Source: Porticoccus sp965660005
GTDB lineage: Bacteria; Pseudomonadota; Gammaproteobacteria; Pseudomonadales; Porticoccaceae
Reading direction: 5' to 3'
Assembly (NCBI RefSeq): GCF_965660005.1
Contig: NZ_CBFHYF010000001.1
Location: 77,950-141,949 of the forward strand
DNA: 64,000 nt
The translations under genes were made by a program, and so were the position numbers. Below are positions 35,030 to 43,783 of this stretch, in pieces; the stretch's first letter is position 1, and each line of letters opens with the position of its first letter. Below the pieces are notes generated by a model. It was not told where the DNA came from. It did not search any database and worked only from the letters and a program-made list of their open reading frames with translations.

Positions 35030-36907
35030 CTAGTATTCAGATGCGATATCTGCTTGTTCAACCAGCAGGGTCTCGTAAGACTGGTAATCGCGACTGGCGG
35101 CCGTCAGGGCAACCGTCGTGGAAAGCACCTGCTTCTGCTCTTCACTCAGCTTGGTGAAATCACCCTCCGTCACCCTGGTCAGAGACACAACCACGTGATC
35201 GCCATCGGCAAGGGGCAAATCGCTGACGACAGGGCTGTCTGCAGGCTCTGACATGGAGAAGACCCATTGCCGGATCTCCTCATTAAGTTTGCCGCTGAAA
35301 CGCTTGGTGTCGAGATTAACCTGCCATTCGAGCGACTCTTTTTTAGCCACTTCTTCAATGGATTCACCTGCTTTCACACGAGCGACCAATGTTTCAGCCC
35401 GCTCAATCAGTTGACGGTCCGCACGTTCCTTCTTGAGTATCTGCTCAATACGGGACTTGACTTCCGCCAGCGACTTTAGCTGTGACGGAATGCACTCGCG
35501 AAGCGACAAAACCACGACGTGATCATCTGCCAGATCGAGCACCTCACTGGTGACACCTTTTTCCAGCACCGGCTCACTGAATGCGGCGGCTATTACCTGT
35601 GGTTTGTCTGTAATGCCCTCACCACCATCGCGGCTGAATGGCTCACTAACCTGCAGCTGCAGATCAAGCCTATCGGCGACACTTTCCAGAGAGTCCGCAT
35701 TATAGGAGATATCTTTCAGCTCCTCGATACGCTCTGGCAACAATTCCAGGGCCAGCTGCTGTTGAAGTTCGCGCCGGATACCCGGTTCAATATCATCACG
35801 ATTGGGTAGTTCAGCCGCTTTTTCTGCTATCAGTTTGACCAGATGAACACCGAGATCGGTTTCAACAGGACCAGAGACCTCACCGACAGACAGGGCATCC
35901 AGTGCTACGCTCAAGGATTCCGGCAAATCTCCCCGCTGCACAAATCCAAGGTCACCACCTTGTTCAGCCGTGCTGTAATCCTCTGAATACTGCCCAGCAA
36001 GCGCAGCAAAGTCTTCACCGGCTTCAAGCTGTTGCCGGATGTCAGAAATTTTATCGAGATGGCTGCCATCGTCCTGCTTTTCAAGCAGGATCTGTGCCAC
36101 TTGTCGTGACTGCTTGGCACGAGCAGCGCTCACCCTCGCCTCAATCACATCGTTGACAACGTTTTCCTCCACAACCACATCTCGTATCAGGTCATCGGGG
36201 CGCAATTCTATGTATTCCACCACCACTTGCTCATCTGCCATAAACTGGTTTGTGTTGCTTTCGTAAAAAGCTTCGATTTCTTCGTCAGTGATAGAAATCG
36301 CCTCCAGTATCGGGGCACGGGGAATCGTCAGATAATAAAAATCCCGGGTTTGCTCGGTAATGCTCGCCAACAACTGGTTTTCTCCCTCCGTAGAAAACCC
36401 GGTATTGGCAACCCCCTGCATAAACTGGCTGCCCAGCAAATCTCCACGCAGCAGCTTGTTGTAGGAATTGGGTGTGTAACCCATCTGCCTGAGCACAAAC
36501 TCATAACGCTGCACATCAAATTTGCCATCCACCTGAAAATCAGGAACCTCCAGCAACAGGCGGTAGATCATCTTGTCATCAATCGCCATGCCACGCTCCT
36601 GGGCGGCAAGCTCGACCACTTTCTGGCGAATAAGCTGCTGCATGACCGGACCACGAAGCTGTTCATCATTGATCATGGAGGGCTCCAGATCCTCGTACCG
36701 GTTTAGGATCTGCTGCTTCTGAAGCGCCACAGATTGCTCCAAACGAAGTTCCGTAATGCTCTCGCCATTGACGCTGGCAGCCTCTTCAACAGAGCTCCCA
36801 CTGAGAAATATGGCATCCACACCGAACAGAGCAAACGGCACAATGATAATAGCGACCAACACAATTTTGGCCGAGCCTTTGAGGTTGTCTCGAAAGTCCT
36901 GCAGCAT
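35030..36907 (-). CDS. ppiD: periplasmic folding chaperone PpiD
   Basis: Inner-membrane-anchored SurA/parvulin-like chaperone that acts on newly exported proteins near SecYEG. The 625 residues have an N-terminal cytoplasmic tip and span (SAKIVLVAIIIVPFALFGVDAIF), a SurA-N-like helical domain, a parvulin PPIase domain around residues 265-365 (SRQVAQILLEKQDDGS ... GGDLGFVQRGDLPESLSVALDALSVGEVSGPVETDLGVHLVKL) and a long C-terminal part. It is downstream of hupB on the same strand but separated by a terminator, the usual lon-hupB-ppiD order. Confidence 0.93.
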   Translation of the reverse strand: MLQDFRDNLKGSAKIVLVAIIIVPFALFGVDAIFLSGSSVEEAASVNGESITELRLEQSVALQKQQILNRYEDLEPSMINDEQLRGPVMQQLIRQKVVELAAQERGMAIDDKMIYRLLLEVPDFQVDGKFDVQRYEFVLRQMGYTPNSYNKLLRGDLLGSQFMQGVANTGFSTEGENQLLASITEQTRDFYYLTIPRAPILEAISITDEEIEAFYESNTNQFMADEQVVVEYIELRPDDLIRDVVVEENVVNDVIEARVSAARAKQSRQVAQILLEKQDDGSHLDKISDIRQQLEAGEDFAALAGQYSEDYSTAEQGGDLGFVQRGDLPESLSVALDALSVGEVSGPVETDLGVHLVKLIAEKAAELPNRDDIEPGIRRELQQQLALELLPERIEELKDISYNADSLESVADRLDLQLQVSEPFSRDGGEGITDKPQVIAAAFSEPVLEKGVTSEVLDLADDHVVVLSLRECIPSQLKSLAEVKSRIEQILKKERADRQLIERAETLVARVKAGESIEEVAKKESLEWQVNLDTKRFSGKLNEEIRQWVFSMSEPADSPVVSDLPLADGDHVVVSLTRVTEGDFTKLSEEQKQVLSTTVALTAASRDYQSYETLLVEQADIASEY

Positions 36908-36958
36908 AGAAGTCTCTTGATTTGATTTTATTTGAACGTATCGGAGTATTTTATAAAA

Positions 36959-36983
36959 AAAGGCGCATCGCAGATGCGCCTTT
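36959..36983 (-). terminator. rho-independent terminator of hupB
   Basis: Hairpin with 11-base arms (AAAGGCGCATC and its complement) around a three-base loop. Read on the reverse strand it is followed by a run of T (the arm plus four or more), the classic intrinsic form. It lies about 35 bases after the hupB stop and 52 bases before the ppiD start, so hupB probably has its own transcript. Confidence 0.88.
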
Positions 36984-37017
36984 CAACCTACAACAAAGAC
37001 AAATAGTAGACGCCGTT

Positions 37018-37293
37018 TTATTTGTTAACAGCGTCCTTCAGAGCTTTACCTGCTTTAAAGCTGGGTACATTAGCAGCGGCAATCTTGATTTCTGCGCCGG
37101 TCTGAGGATTGCGGCCAGTGCGAGCGGCACGCTGTTTCACAGAGAACGTTCCAAAACCTACCAGAGAGACCGAATCACCTTTTTTCAGGGTACGGGTTAC
37201 AGCGTCAATAGCGGCATCCAGTGCACGACCGGCAGACGCTTTGGAAAGGTCAGCAGCATCGGCAATAGCGTCAACGAGTTCAGATTTATTCAC
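37018..37293 (-). CDS. hupB: DNA-binding protein HU-beta
   Basis: Small histone-like DNA-bending protein, 91 residues. The helical N-terminus MNKSELVDAIADAADLSKASAGRALDAAIDAVTRTLKKGD leads into the beta-arm region SVSLVGFGTFSVKQRAARTGRNPQTGAEIKIAAANVPSFKAGKALKDAVNK, with the conserved GFGTF and RTGRNPQTG DNA-contact motif. Located downstream of lon and upstream of ppiD, the standard context of hupB in gammaproteobacteria. Own terminator follows at 36959-36983. Confidence 0.96.
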   Translation of the reverse strand: MNKSELVDAIADAADLSKASAGRALDAAIDAVTRTLKKGDSVSLVGFGTFSVKQRAARTGRNPQTGAEIKIAAANVPSFKAGKALKDAVNK

Positions 37294-37404
37294 AATAATC
37301 CCCTTGTTATGTTAGTAAGACTGTTCACCTACAACACACGACCTAACTGCTTTCCCGCAGGCTGTGGCATGTAAGATGACTGCACCGTTATACCAACCCC
37401 CCGA

Positions 37405-37422
37405 AAACCGGTCAAGCGGTTT
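37405..37422 (-). terminator. possible lon terminator
   Basis: Hairpin with six-base arms AAACCG / CGGTTT and loop GTCAAG; on the reverse strand the second arm runs into TTTTC. It overlaps the lon stop codon by two bases, so it is a short, weak candidate rather than a certain terminator. Confidence 0.4.
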
Positions 37423-39832
37423 AGTGAGTATTTATGCGGGCTCCAGCGTCACCAAGGGTTTTTGTATCATCTTTGTCGACCCGATCATACTCCTCATCAG
37501 ACAATGGCTCGGGTTTTCGAATCAACGCAATCTCCAAAACTTCATCAATCCATTTGACGGGATGTATATCAAGATCTGCTTTAATTTTCTCCGGTATCTC
37601 CTTGAGGTCACGCTCGTTTTCATGGGGAATCAGCACCGTTCGAATACCACCACGATGAGCAGCCAGCAATTTTTCCTTTAAACCACCGATTCTTAATACC
37701 TGCCCGCGAAGGGTAATCTCTCCCGTCATCGCCACATCGGCGCGCACCGGTATTCCAGTGAGCACCGAGACGAAAGCAGTACACATTCCGATACCGGCAC
37801 TGGGTCCATCTTTGGGTGTAGCCCCCTCGGGCACATGAATATGCAGATCTACTGTCTGGTAAAAATTGCGCTTGATGCCCAATGTTTTTGCCCGACTTCT
37901 CACCACCGTCAACGCCGCCTGAATAGACTCCTGCATTACGTCACCGAGAGAGCCGGTTTTTACCACCTGCCCCTTGCCCGGCACTGCTGAAGATTCGATA
38001 GTCAACAGTTCGCCACCTACCTGAGTCCAGGCAAGACCGGTTACCTGACCAATCTGACTCTCCTCTTCAGCACGGCCAAAATCATATTTGTAGACACCCA
38101 GCAAATCTTCAAGCTCTGCGGAGGTGACCTGATAGACTTCCTTGCTATCATCACGGACGTGCTTGGTAACCACCTTGCGGCAGATTTTTGCCAATTCGCG
38201 TTCTAGGCCCCGTACACCGGCTTCTCGGGTGTAATAACGAATAACGTCCATGACGGCAACTTCGTCCATGACCAGCTCGTTTGCCTTTAGTCCATTCGCC
38301 TTACGTTGCTTTGGCAACAGGTATTTGAGCGCAATATTGACTTTTTCCTGCTCGGTATAGCCGGGGATACGGATGACCTCCAGGCGATCCAGCAACGGGC
38401 CGGGAATATTCATCGAATTTGCGGTGCAAATGAACATAACCTCAGAGAGGTCGTAATCAACTTCCAGATAGTGATCGTTGAAGCTGTTATTTTGCTCGGG
38501 ATCAAGGACTTCCAGCATCGCCGAGGCGGGATCACCCCGATGGTCCATGCCCATCTTGTCGATTTCATCCAGCAGAAATAACGGGTTTTTTACTTCGGCT
38601 TTAGCCAGCTTCTGAATCAGCTTGCCAGGCAGGGAGCCGATATAGGTTCTGCGATGCCCACGAATTTCAGCTTCATCACGGACACCACCCAGCGACATAC
38701 GGACATATTTCCTGCCCGTGGCCTTGGCAATAGACTCACCCAGTGAGGTTTTGCCCACTCCCGGCGGGCCTACCAGACACAACACGGGCCCCTTGAGTTT
38801 TTTCACTCTTTGCTGCACCGCCAGAAATTCCAGAATCCGTTCCTTGACCTCTTCAAGCCCATAGTGATCCTCATGGAGAATCCATTCAGCACGCTTCAGG
38901 TCATGGCGAACTCTCGAACGCTTCTTCCAGGGCACATTGACCATCCAGTCAATATAACCACGCAAGACAGAAGCTTCAGCCGACATCGGAGACATCATTT
39001 TCAGCTTGTTCAGCTCAGACTTTGCCTTGTCAAAAGCATACTTTGGCATGCCGGCATCATTGATTTTAGTTTCCAGCTGCTCAATGTCATTTCCGCCCTC
39101 CTCAACATCGCCCAACTCCTTCTGGATCGCTTTCATCTGCTCATTGAGGTAATACTCTTTCTGACTTTTCTCCATCTGCTTTTTGACTCGCCCACGAATG
39201 CGCTGCTCAACTTCAAAAAGCTCAATTTCGGACTCCATCAGACCCAACAAAATCTCCAGTCGAGTAGTCAGAGAGGGGGTTTCAAGGATTCCCTGCTTTT
39301 GTTCAACGCTGAGGGTCATGTGCGTTGCCAGAGTATCAGCCAGACGACCGGGCTCCTCAATACCAGCCACTGTACTGACGACCTCTGAGGGGATTTTCTT
39401 GCTCAGATTGACATACTGTTCAAACTGGGTGAGGGCCGATCGCATTAATGCATCGGCCTCCTTGCTGGACAATGCCTCGTCGGGCATGACTTCGTACACA
39501 CCCACAAAATAGCCGGGCGATTCATTCATATCGTGGATCTTGACTCGCTCGACTCCTTCGACGAGCACTTTTACTGTGCCATCGGGAAGTTTCAGCATCT
39601 GCAAAACCGAGGAGAGCGTTCCCACACGGTAGAGATCATCGGGAACGGGATCATCTTCAGCCGCAGTTTTCTGGGCTACCAACAGAATTTGCTTGTCCTG
39701 CGCCATGGCCTCCTCAAGAGCCAGAATCGATTTTTCCCGGCCCACAAACAATGGGATCACCATGTGGGGATACACCACCACGTCTCGCAGAGGCAGCATT
39801 GTCAATTGATTATGCACAGCATTCTGTCCCAT
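37421..39832 (-). CDS. lon: ATP-dependent protease Lon
   Basis: Homo-oligomeric AAA+ protease that degrades misfolded and regulatory proteins. The 803 residues comprise the N-terminal substrate domain (LPLRDVVVYPHMVIPLFVGREKSI), the AAA+ module with Walker A GPPGVGKTSLGESIA and Walker B PLFLLDEIDKMG, and the C-terminal serine-lysine protease with PEGATPKDGPSAGIGMCTAFVSVLTG (catalytic Ser in DGPSAG) and the catalytic Lys in GLKEKLLAAHRGG. A heat-shock-type promoter lies 49-76 bases upstream. Follows clpX, precedes hupB. Confidence 0.97.
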   Translation of the reverse strand: MGQNAVHNQLTMLPLRDVVVYPHMVIPLFVGREKSILALEEAMAQDKQILLVAQKTAAEDDPVPDDLYRVGTLSSVLQMLKLPDGTVKVLVEGVERVKIHDMNESPGYFVGVYEVMPDEALSSKEADALMRSALTQFEQYVNLSKKIPSEVVSTVAGIEEPGRLADTLATHMTLSVEQKQGILETPSLTTRLEILLGLMESEIELFEVEQRIRGRVKKQMEKSQKEYYLNEQMKAIQKELGDVEEGGNDIEQLETKINDAGMPKYAFDKAKSELNKLKMMSPMSAEASVLRGYIDWMVNVPWKKRSRVRHDLKRAEWILHEDHYGLEEVKERILEFLAVQQRVKKLKGPVLCLVGPPGVGKTSLGESIAKATGRKYVRMSLGGVRDEAEIRGHRRTYIGSLPGKLIQKLAKAEVKNPLFLLDEIDKMGMDHRGDPASAMLEVLDPEQNNSFNDHYLEVDYDLSEVMFICTANSMNIPGPLLDRLEVIRIPGYTEQEKVNIALKYLLPKQRKANGLKANELVMDEVAVMDVIRYYTREAGVRGLERELAKICRKVVTKHVRDDSKEVYQVTSAELEDLLGVYKYDFGRAEEESQIGQVTGLAWTQVGGELLTIESSAVPGKGQVVKTGSLGDVMQESIQAALTVVRSRAKTLGIKRNFYQTVDLHIHVPEGATPKDGPSAGIGMCTAFVSVLTGIPVRADVAMTGEITLRGQVLRIGGLKEKLLAAHRGGIRTVLIPHENERDLKEIPEKIKADLDIHPVKWIDEVLEIALIRKPEPLSDEEYDRVDKDDTKTLGDAGARINTH

Positions 39833-39880
39833 TCTTTAACCTCTTCGCGAGCGTTTCAATCCAAATTAAGCTTACTGCAA

Positions 39881-39908
39881 ATATGGGGTTTACGCGGGTA
39901 AATACAAG
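39881..39908 (-). promoter_or_regulatory. sigma-32-like promoter of lon
   Basis: On the reverse strand the sequence CTTGTAT, a 13-base spacer and CCCCATAT closely match the heat-shock consensus CTTGAAA-N(13-17)-CCCCATNT. The -10 block occupies 39881-39888 and the -35 block 39902-39908, about 50-75 bases before the lon ATG. lon is a known heat-shock gene in related bacteria. Seen by eye; no transcript data. Confidence 0.7.
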
Positions 39909-39942
39909 TGACCGGCAACAGATAAATGACGACAGGCAAAAA

Positions 39943-39962
39943 AAAGGCCCCGCAGGGCCTTT
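39943..39962 (-). terminator. rho-independent terminator of clpX
   Basis: Arms AAAGGCCC (39943-39950) and GGGCCTTT (39955-39962) around loop CGCA. On the reverse strand the stem is followed by a run of eight T, 19 bases after the clpX stop. It separates the clpP-clpX transcript from lon. Confidence 0.88.
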
Positions 39963-39980
39963 CGGGGATATAAAAATGAC

Positions 39981-41270
39981 TTACTCATCACTGGCCGCTT
40001 TCTGCTGCTCTTTGTTTTCATAAACCAGTAGTGGTTCCGACTCACCACGAATCACTGCACTGTCGATGACCACCTTGTAGACGTTATCCATAGAAGGAAT
40101 GTTATACATGGTTTCAAGGAGCACGTTTTCAATAATTGAACGCAACCCACGGGCACCGGTTTTTCGCTCCAGTGCACGCTCGGCAATGGTCTCCAGTGCA
40201 TCGCGACGAATATCCAATTCCACGCCTTCCATTTCAAACATCGCTTCATACTGTTTAATCAGTGAATTTTTTGGCTCCACAAGGATGTTCACCAGCGCAT
40301 CGCGATCAAGCTCCTCAAGGGTAGCAATCACTGGCAGACGACCCACAAACTCGGGTATCAGACCAAAACGCACCAGATCTTCCGGCTCCAGATCCGACAG
40401 GGTCTGACCAATATTTTTACTGGCATCCTTGCTTTTTACCTGGGCACTGAAGCCAATGCCACCCTTATCAGAACGCTCCTGGATAACCTTTTCCAGACCG
40501 GCAAAAGCGCCCCCACAAATAAATAGGATATTGGCGGTATCCACCTGCAGAAACTCCTGCTGAGGATGCTTGCGTCCGCCCTGTGGCGGGACCGAGGCAA
40601 CCGTGCCCTCAATCAGCTTCAGCAGGGCCTGCTGAACACCCTCACCTGACACATCACGGGTAATGGAAGGGTTGTCTGACTTGCGTGAGATCTTGTCAAT
40701 TTCATCGAGATAGACAATACCGCGCTGGGCTTTTTCAACATCGTAATCACATTTCTGCAATAACTTCTGAATAATATTCTCGACATCCTCACCCACATAA
40801 CCTGCTTCAGTAAGGGTTGTGGCATCGGCGATAGTAAAGGGGACATCCAGCAGACGGGCCAGCGTTTCGGCAAGCAGTGTCTTGCCACTTCCGGTGGGGC
40901 CAACCAGCAAAATATTACTTTTGCCCAGCTCAATATCCCCTTCGGCACCCTTGCCACCACTTTGCAAACGCTTGTAGTGATTGTAGACGGCAACAGAAAG
41001 GATTTTCTTGGCTCGCACCTGACCGATCACATACTGGTCGAGGATCGCGTTGATCTCTTTGGGTTTGGGCAGCTTTTCGCCAGCGGATTCGGCATCGGCC
41101 TCCTGGACTTCTTCCGTAATAATGTCGTTGCAGAGATCTACACATTCATCACAGATAAACACCGACGGGCCTGCAATCAACTTGCGAACTTCGTGCTGAC
41201 TCTTGCCGCAGAAAGAACAGTACAACAGTTTGCCGTCGTCTTCCCCTTTTCCGGTTTTCTCGTCGCTCAT
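39981..41270 (-). CDS. clpX: ATP-dependent Clp protease ATP-binding subunit ClpX
   Basis: AAA+ unfoldase that feeds proteins to ClpP. The 429 residues begin with the zinc-binding domain (LYCSFCGKSQHEVRKLIAGPSVFICDECVDLC, C4), then Walker A GPTGSGKTLLAETLA, the pore loop GYVGEDVENI, Walker B GIVYLDEIDKI, the ClpP-contact IGF equivalent (GIGFSAQ) and the sensor-2 region GARGLRSIIENVLLETMY. It lies 106 bases after clpP on the same strand and is followed by a terminator. All motifs intact. Confidence 0.97.
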   Translation of the reverse strand: MSDEKTGKGEDDGKLLYCSFCGKSQHEVRKLIAGPSVFICDECVDLCNDIITEEVQEADAESAGEKLPKPKEINAILDQYVIGQVRAKKILSVAVYNHYKRLQSGGKGAEGDIELGKSNILLVGPTGSGKTLLAETLARLLDVPFTIADATTLTEAGYVGEDVENIIQKLLQKCDYDVEKAQRGIVYLDEIDKISRKSDNPSITRDVSGEGVQQALLKLIEGTVASVPPQGGRKHPQQEFLQVDTANILFICGGAFAGLEKVIQERSDKGGIGFSAQVKSKDASKNIGQTLSDLEPEDLVRFGLIPEFVGRLPVIATLEELDRDALVNILVEPKNSLIKQYEAMFEMEGVELDIRRDALETIAERALERKTGARGLRSIIENVLLETMYNIPSMDNVYKVVIDSAVIRGESEPLLVYENKEQQKAASDE

Positions 41271-41376
41271 AATCCTGTCTCTACAAATCTACTCATTTTT
41301 GGTCGATACGGGGAAGTAAAATTCTTTTATATCAACTAGATAAAACAATTTTTGCCGACTAAAAATCCTAACGGCT

Positions 41377-42009
41377 CTATGGCCGCTTGTCCAGCACCTG
41401 ATCAATCATGCCATATTTTTGCGACTCTTCAGCGCTCATGAACTTGTCCCGCTCGGTGTCCAGAGCAATTTGCTCTACTGATTGGCCGGTATGGAAAGCA
41501 AGACGTTCATTCAAGCGCTGCCGTATCTTGAGAATCTCCTGTGCCTGGATATGAATATCAGAGGCCTGCCCCTGGGAGCCACCGCTTGGCTGGTGAATCA
41601 TGACCCTCGAGTTTGGCAGGCAGAAGCGCTTCCCTGCTTCACCGGCAGCCAACAGAAAGGCCCCCATACTGGCGGCCTGACCAATACACATGGTACTGAC
41701 ATGGGGCTTGATAAATTGCATGGTGTCATATATCGACATGCCCGCAGTAACTGAACCACCGGGGGAGTTGATATACAGGTGAACATCCTTGTCGGGGTTC
41801 TCTGACTCAAGGAACAGCAACTGAGCCACCACCAGATTGGCCATGTAATCCTCTACAGGCCCCACCAGGAAAATAACGCGTTCCTTTAACAAGCGGGAGT
41901 AGATGTCATAGGCGCGCTCTCCACGAGCAGATTGCTCCACCACCATGGGCACGAGGCCACCTGCATTATTCACATCGAGATCAGACGTCGAAGAGAGATC
42001 AAATTTCAT
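41377..42009 (-). CDS. clpP: ATP-dependent Clp protease proteolytic subunit
   Basis: Serine peptidase of the ClpXP/ClpAP complexes, 210 residues. The N-terminal LVPMVVEQSARGERAYDIYSRLLKERVIFLVGPV leads to the catalytic triad: Ser in CIGQAASMGAFLLAAG, His in SRVMIHQPSGG, and Asp in the C-terminal ALDTERDKFMSAEE block. It is the first gene of clpP-clpX, 190 bases downstream of tig. A possible sigma-70 promoter is at 42042-42069. Confidence 0.97.
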   Translation of the reverse strand: MKFDLSSTSDLDVNNAGGLVPMVVEQSARGERAYDIYSRLLKERVIFLVGPVEDYMANLVVAQLLFLESENPDKDVHLYINSPGGSVTAGMSIYDTMQFIKPHVSTMCIGQAASMGAFLLAAGEAGKRFCLPNSRVMIHQPSGGSQGQASDIHIQAQEILKIRQRLNERLAFHTGQSVEQIALDTERDKFMSAEESQKYGMIDQVLDKRP

Positions 42010-42041
42010 AGATAGTCACTCAAGAAAAAACCTGTTGAAGC

Positions 42042-42069
42042 ATTGTAACCAGCAGTAGGGAGAAGGCAA
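42042..42069 (-). promoter_or_regulatory. candidate sigma-70 promoter of clpP
   Basis: On the reverse strand TTGCCT (42064-42069), a 16-base spacer and TACAAT (42042-42047) form a fair sigma-70 promoter 33-60 bases before the clpP ATG. Both hexamers have four or five consensus matches. It would give clpPX a promoter separate from tig, in agreement with the terminator between them. Confidence 0.45.
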
Positions 42070-42117
42070 GCAACCCGGGCTACAACAACATGCGGAAGAA
42101 CGCTCGGAAAACAAACA

Positions 42118-42134
42118 GGCCCCAAACCGGGGCC
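42118..42134 (-). terminator. candidate terminator of tig
   Basis: Hairpin GGCCCC / GGGGCC with loop AAACC, 66-82 bases after the tig stop. On the reverse strand the stem is followed by TGTTTGTTTT, a broken but T-rich tract. Likely an intrinsic terminator for tig. Confidence 0.6.
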
Positions 42135-42199
42135 CGTCGCCACACCACATAAGACCACTCGCAAAACGCCAACAAGCGGCCCGTCAGGAAAACAACAGA

Positions 42200-43525
42200 C
42201 TAGAAGTCCGCCGTGCCATCCTGATCCGGTTGAATGGCTTTCTGGTAGTCAACCTCTTCTTCATTGACTGTCGCTATTGAAAGCACAAAGTCAATCACCT
42301 GATCCTGGAGCACGGTAGACTCCACACCCCTCATCAATTCCTGACTGCTGTAATAATACTTGACCACCTCCTCCGGTTTTTCGTAGGTGGAAGCCAACTC
42401 TTCGATGCGATCACGAACTTTTTCCGGGCTGGTTTCAATTTTCTCGGTTTTAACAATTTCATTGACGATCAGGCTGACAATGGAACGACGCTTCGCCTGG
42501 TCAATAAACATGTCATCAGGCAACAGTTCGGGATCAAAGTTGCTCTTACCACCACCCATGCGCTGGGCCATCTGTTTCTTCATCTTGGTGATTTCACTGG
42601 CAACCAGCACATCCGGAACCTCCTGTTCGCCGTGCAGATTGCACAACTGCTCCATAACACGACCCGTGGTCTTGGTTTTCAGCGCCTGCTTCAAATCCCG
42701 ATCCATATTCAGGCGAACCACTTCACGAAATCTTTCTTCAGCGCCCTGTTGCATACCATAGAGCGCGAAAAATGCTTCATCCAGTGGCGGCAAGACGGCT
42801 TCGGTAACGGTATTGACCTTGATGGTGAACTCGACAGGCCTGCCTTTGAGTTCTCCGGCATGATAGTTTTCGGGGAAGGTCAATGAGAGCACTTTCTCCT
42901 CGCCGGCAGACATGCCCACGACCCCTTCTTCAAAGCCGGGAATGGCCTTACCCGCGCCGAGATCCAGCATGAATCCCTCGGCAGAACCGCCATCAAATTC
43001 CTTGCCATCCATGATACCGGTATAGTCAATATCGACCTCATCGCCATTCATGGCAGGGCGATTCACCTCTTCCCAACTGGCATTCTGCTTGCGCAAGGCG
43101 TCAATCATGGTGGTGACATCATCCTCTGTCACCACGGCAACCGGCCTGGCGACAGTCAATTTTGTCAAATCTGTCAACACGACTTCGGGCATAACCTCAA
43201 AGGTTGCGACAAATTCAAGATCCTGGCCGGGCTCATCTTTCACCGATTCAATCTCAGGGCGTCCAGCGGGCTTCAGGTTTTCCTGAGCAACCGCTTCTTT
43301 GAATGTACGGCCCAGCACATCACCGATGACTTCCTGGCGGATGCTCTCGCCAAAACGTTTTTTCAATACATTCATGGGCACTTTACCCTTGCGAAAGCCA
43401 TCCAGCCGAACCGTCTTGCTGGCTTTGTTCAGGCGCTCGGTCACCTCAGCGTCGATACGCTCTGCGGAGACGCCCAGGGTCATCTTACGTTCCAGACCAG
43501 AAGTTGTTTCGATAGAAACCTGCAT
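42200..43525 (-). CDS. tig: trigger factor
   Basis: Ribosome-bound chaperone and prolyl isomerase that meets nascent chains. The 441 residues have the ribosome-binding N-domain with the signature LDGFRKGKVPMNVLKKRFG (G-F-R-x-G-x-x-P), the FKBP-type PPIase domain (PAMNGDEVDIDYTGIMDGKEFDGGSAEGFMLDLGAGKAIPGFEEGVVGMSAGEEKVLSLTFPENY) and a helical C-terminal chaperone domain. It follows tRNA-Leu by 39 bases on the same strand and precedes clpP, the conserved order. Confidence 0.97.
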   Translation of the reverse strand: MQVSIETTSGLERKMTLGVSAERIDAEVTERLNKASKTVRLDGFRKGKVPMNVLKKRFGESIRQEVIGDVLGRTFKEAVAQENLKPAGRPEIESVKDEPGQDLEFVATFEVMPEVVLTDLTKLTVARPVAVVTEDDVTTMIDALRKQNASWEEVNRPAMNGDEVDIDYTGIMDGKEFDGGSAEGFMLDLGAGKAIPGFEEGVVGMSAGEEKVLSLTFPENYHAGELKGRPVEFTIKVNTVTEAVLPPLDEAFFALYGMQQGAEERFREVVRLNMDRDLKQALKTKTTGRVMEQLCNLHGEQEVPDVLVASEITKMKKQMAQRMGGGKSNFDPELLPDDMFIDQAKRRSIVSLIVNEIVKTEKIETSPEKVRDRIEELASTYEKPEEVVKYYYSSQELMRGVESTVLQDQVIDFVLSIATVNEEEVDYQKAIQPDQDGTADF

Positions 43526-43564
43526 GATTATCCTCTGAATAATTCGCTAACTTGATTAATCTCA

Positions 43565-43649
43565 TGGTGCGGACGGAGAGACTCGAACTCTCACATCTCT
43601 CAATACCAGAACCTAAATCTGGCGCGTCTACCAGTTCCGCCACGTCCGC
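43565..43649 (-). tRNA. tRNA-Leu (anticodon UAG)
   Basis: Class II tRNA of 85 bases including an encoded CCA. The acceptor stem is GCGGACG / CGTCCGC, the anticodon stem CCAGA / TCTGG encloses a loop with TAG (reads CUA/CUN leucine codons), a variable arm follows and the T arm carries GTTCGAGTC. It lies upstream of tig and is read in the same direction. In pseudomonads this tRNA usually ends the tRNA-Pro-Arg-His-Leu group near folD; here its partners are 11 kb away. Confidence 0.96.
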
Positions 43650-43783
43650 AATAAGCCGGGTAATATCGAATCGGGCGGCAGATAGCCGCTTTCGACAAAG
43701 GGTGGGGATTTTGCCACAGGGGAAACACCTGAGCAACAACCGATGGCAGCGCAGCATGCTATGCAGGTGACGTGAGAAATCCT

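Noticed and set aside
41271..41376. sigma-32 promoter before clpX
   Set aside because: GTTGATA...CCCCGTAT has too many mismatches to call.
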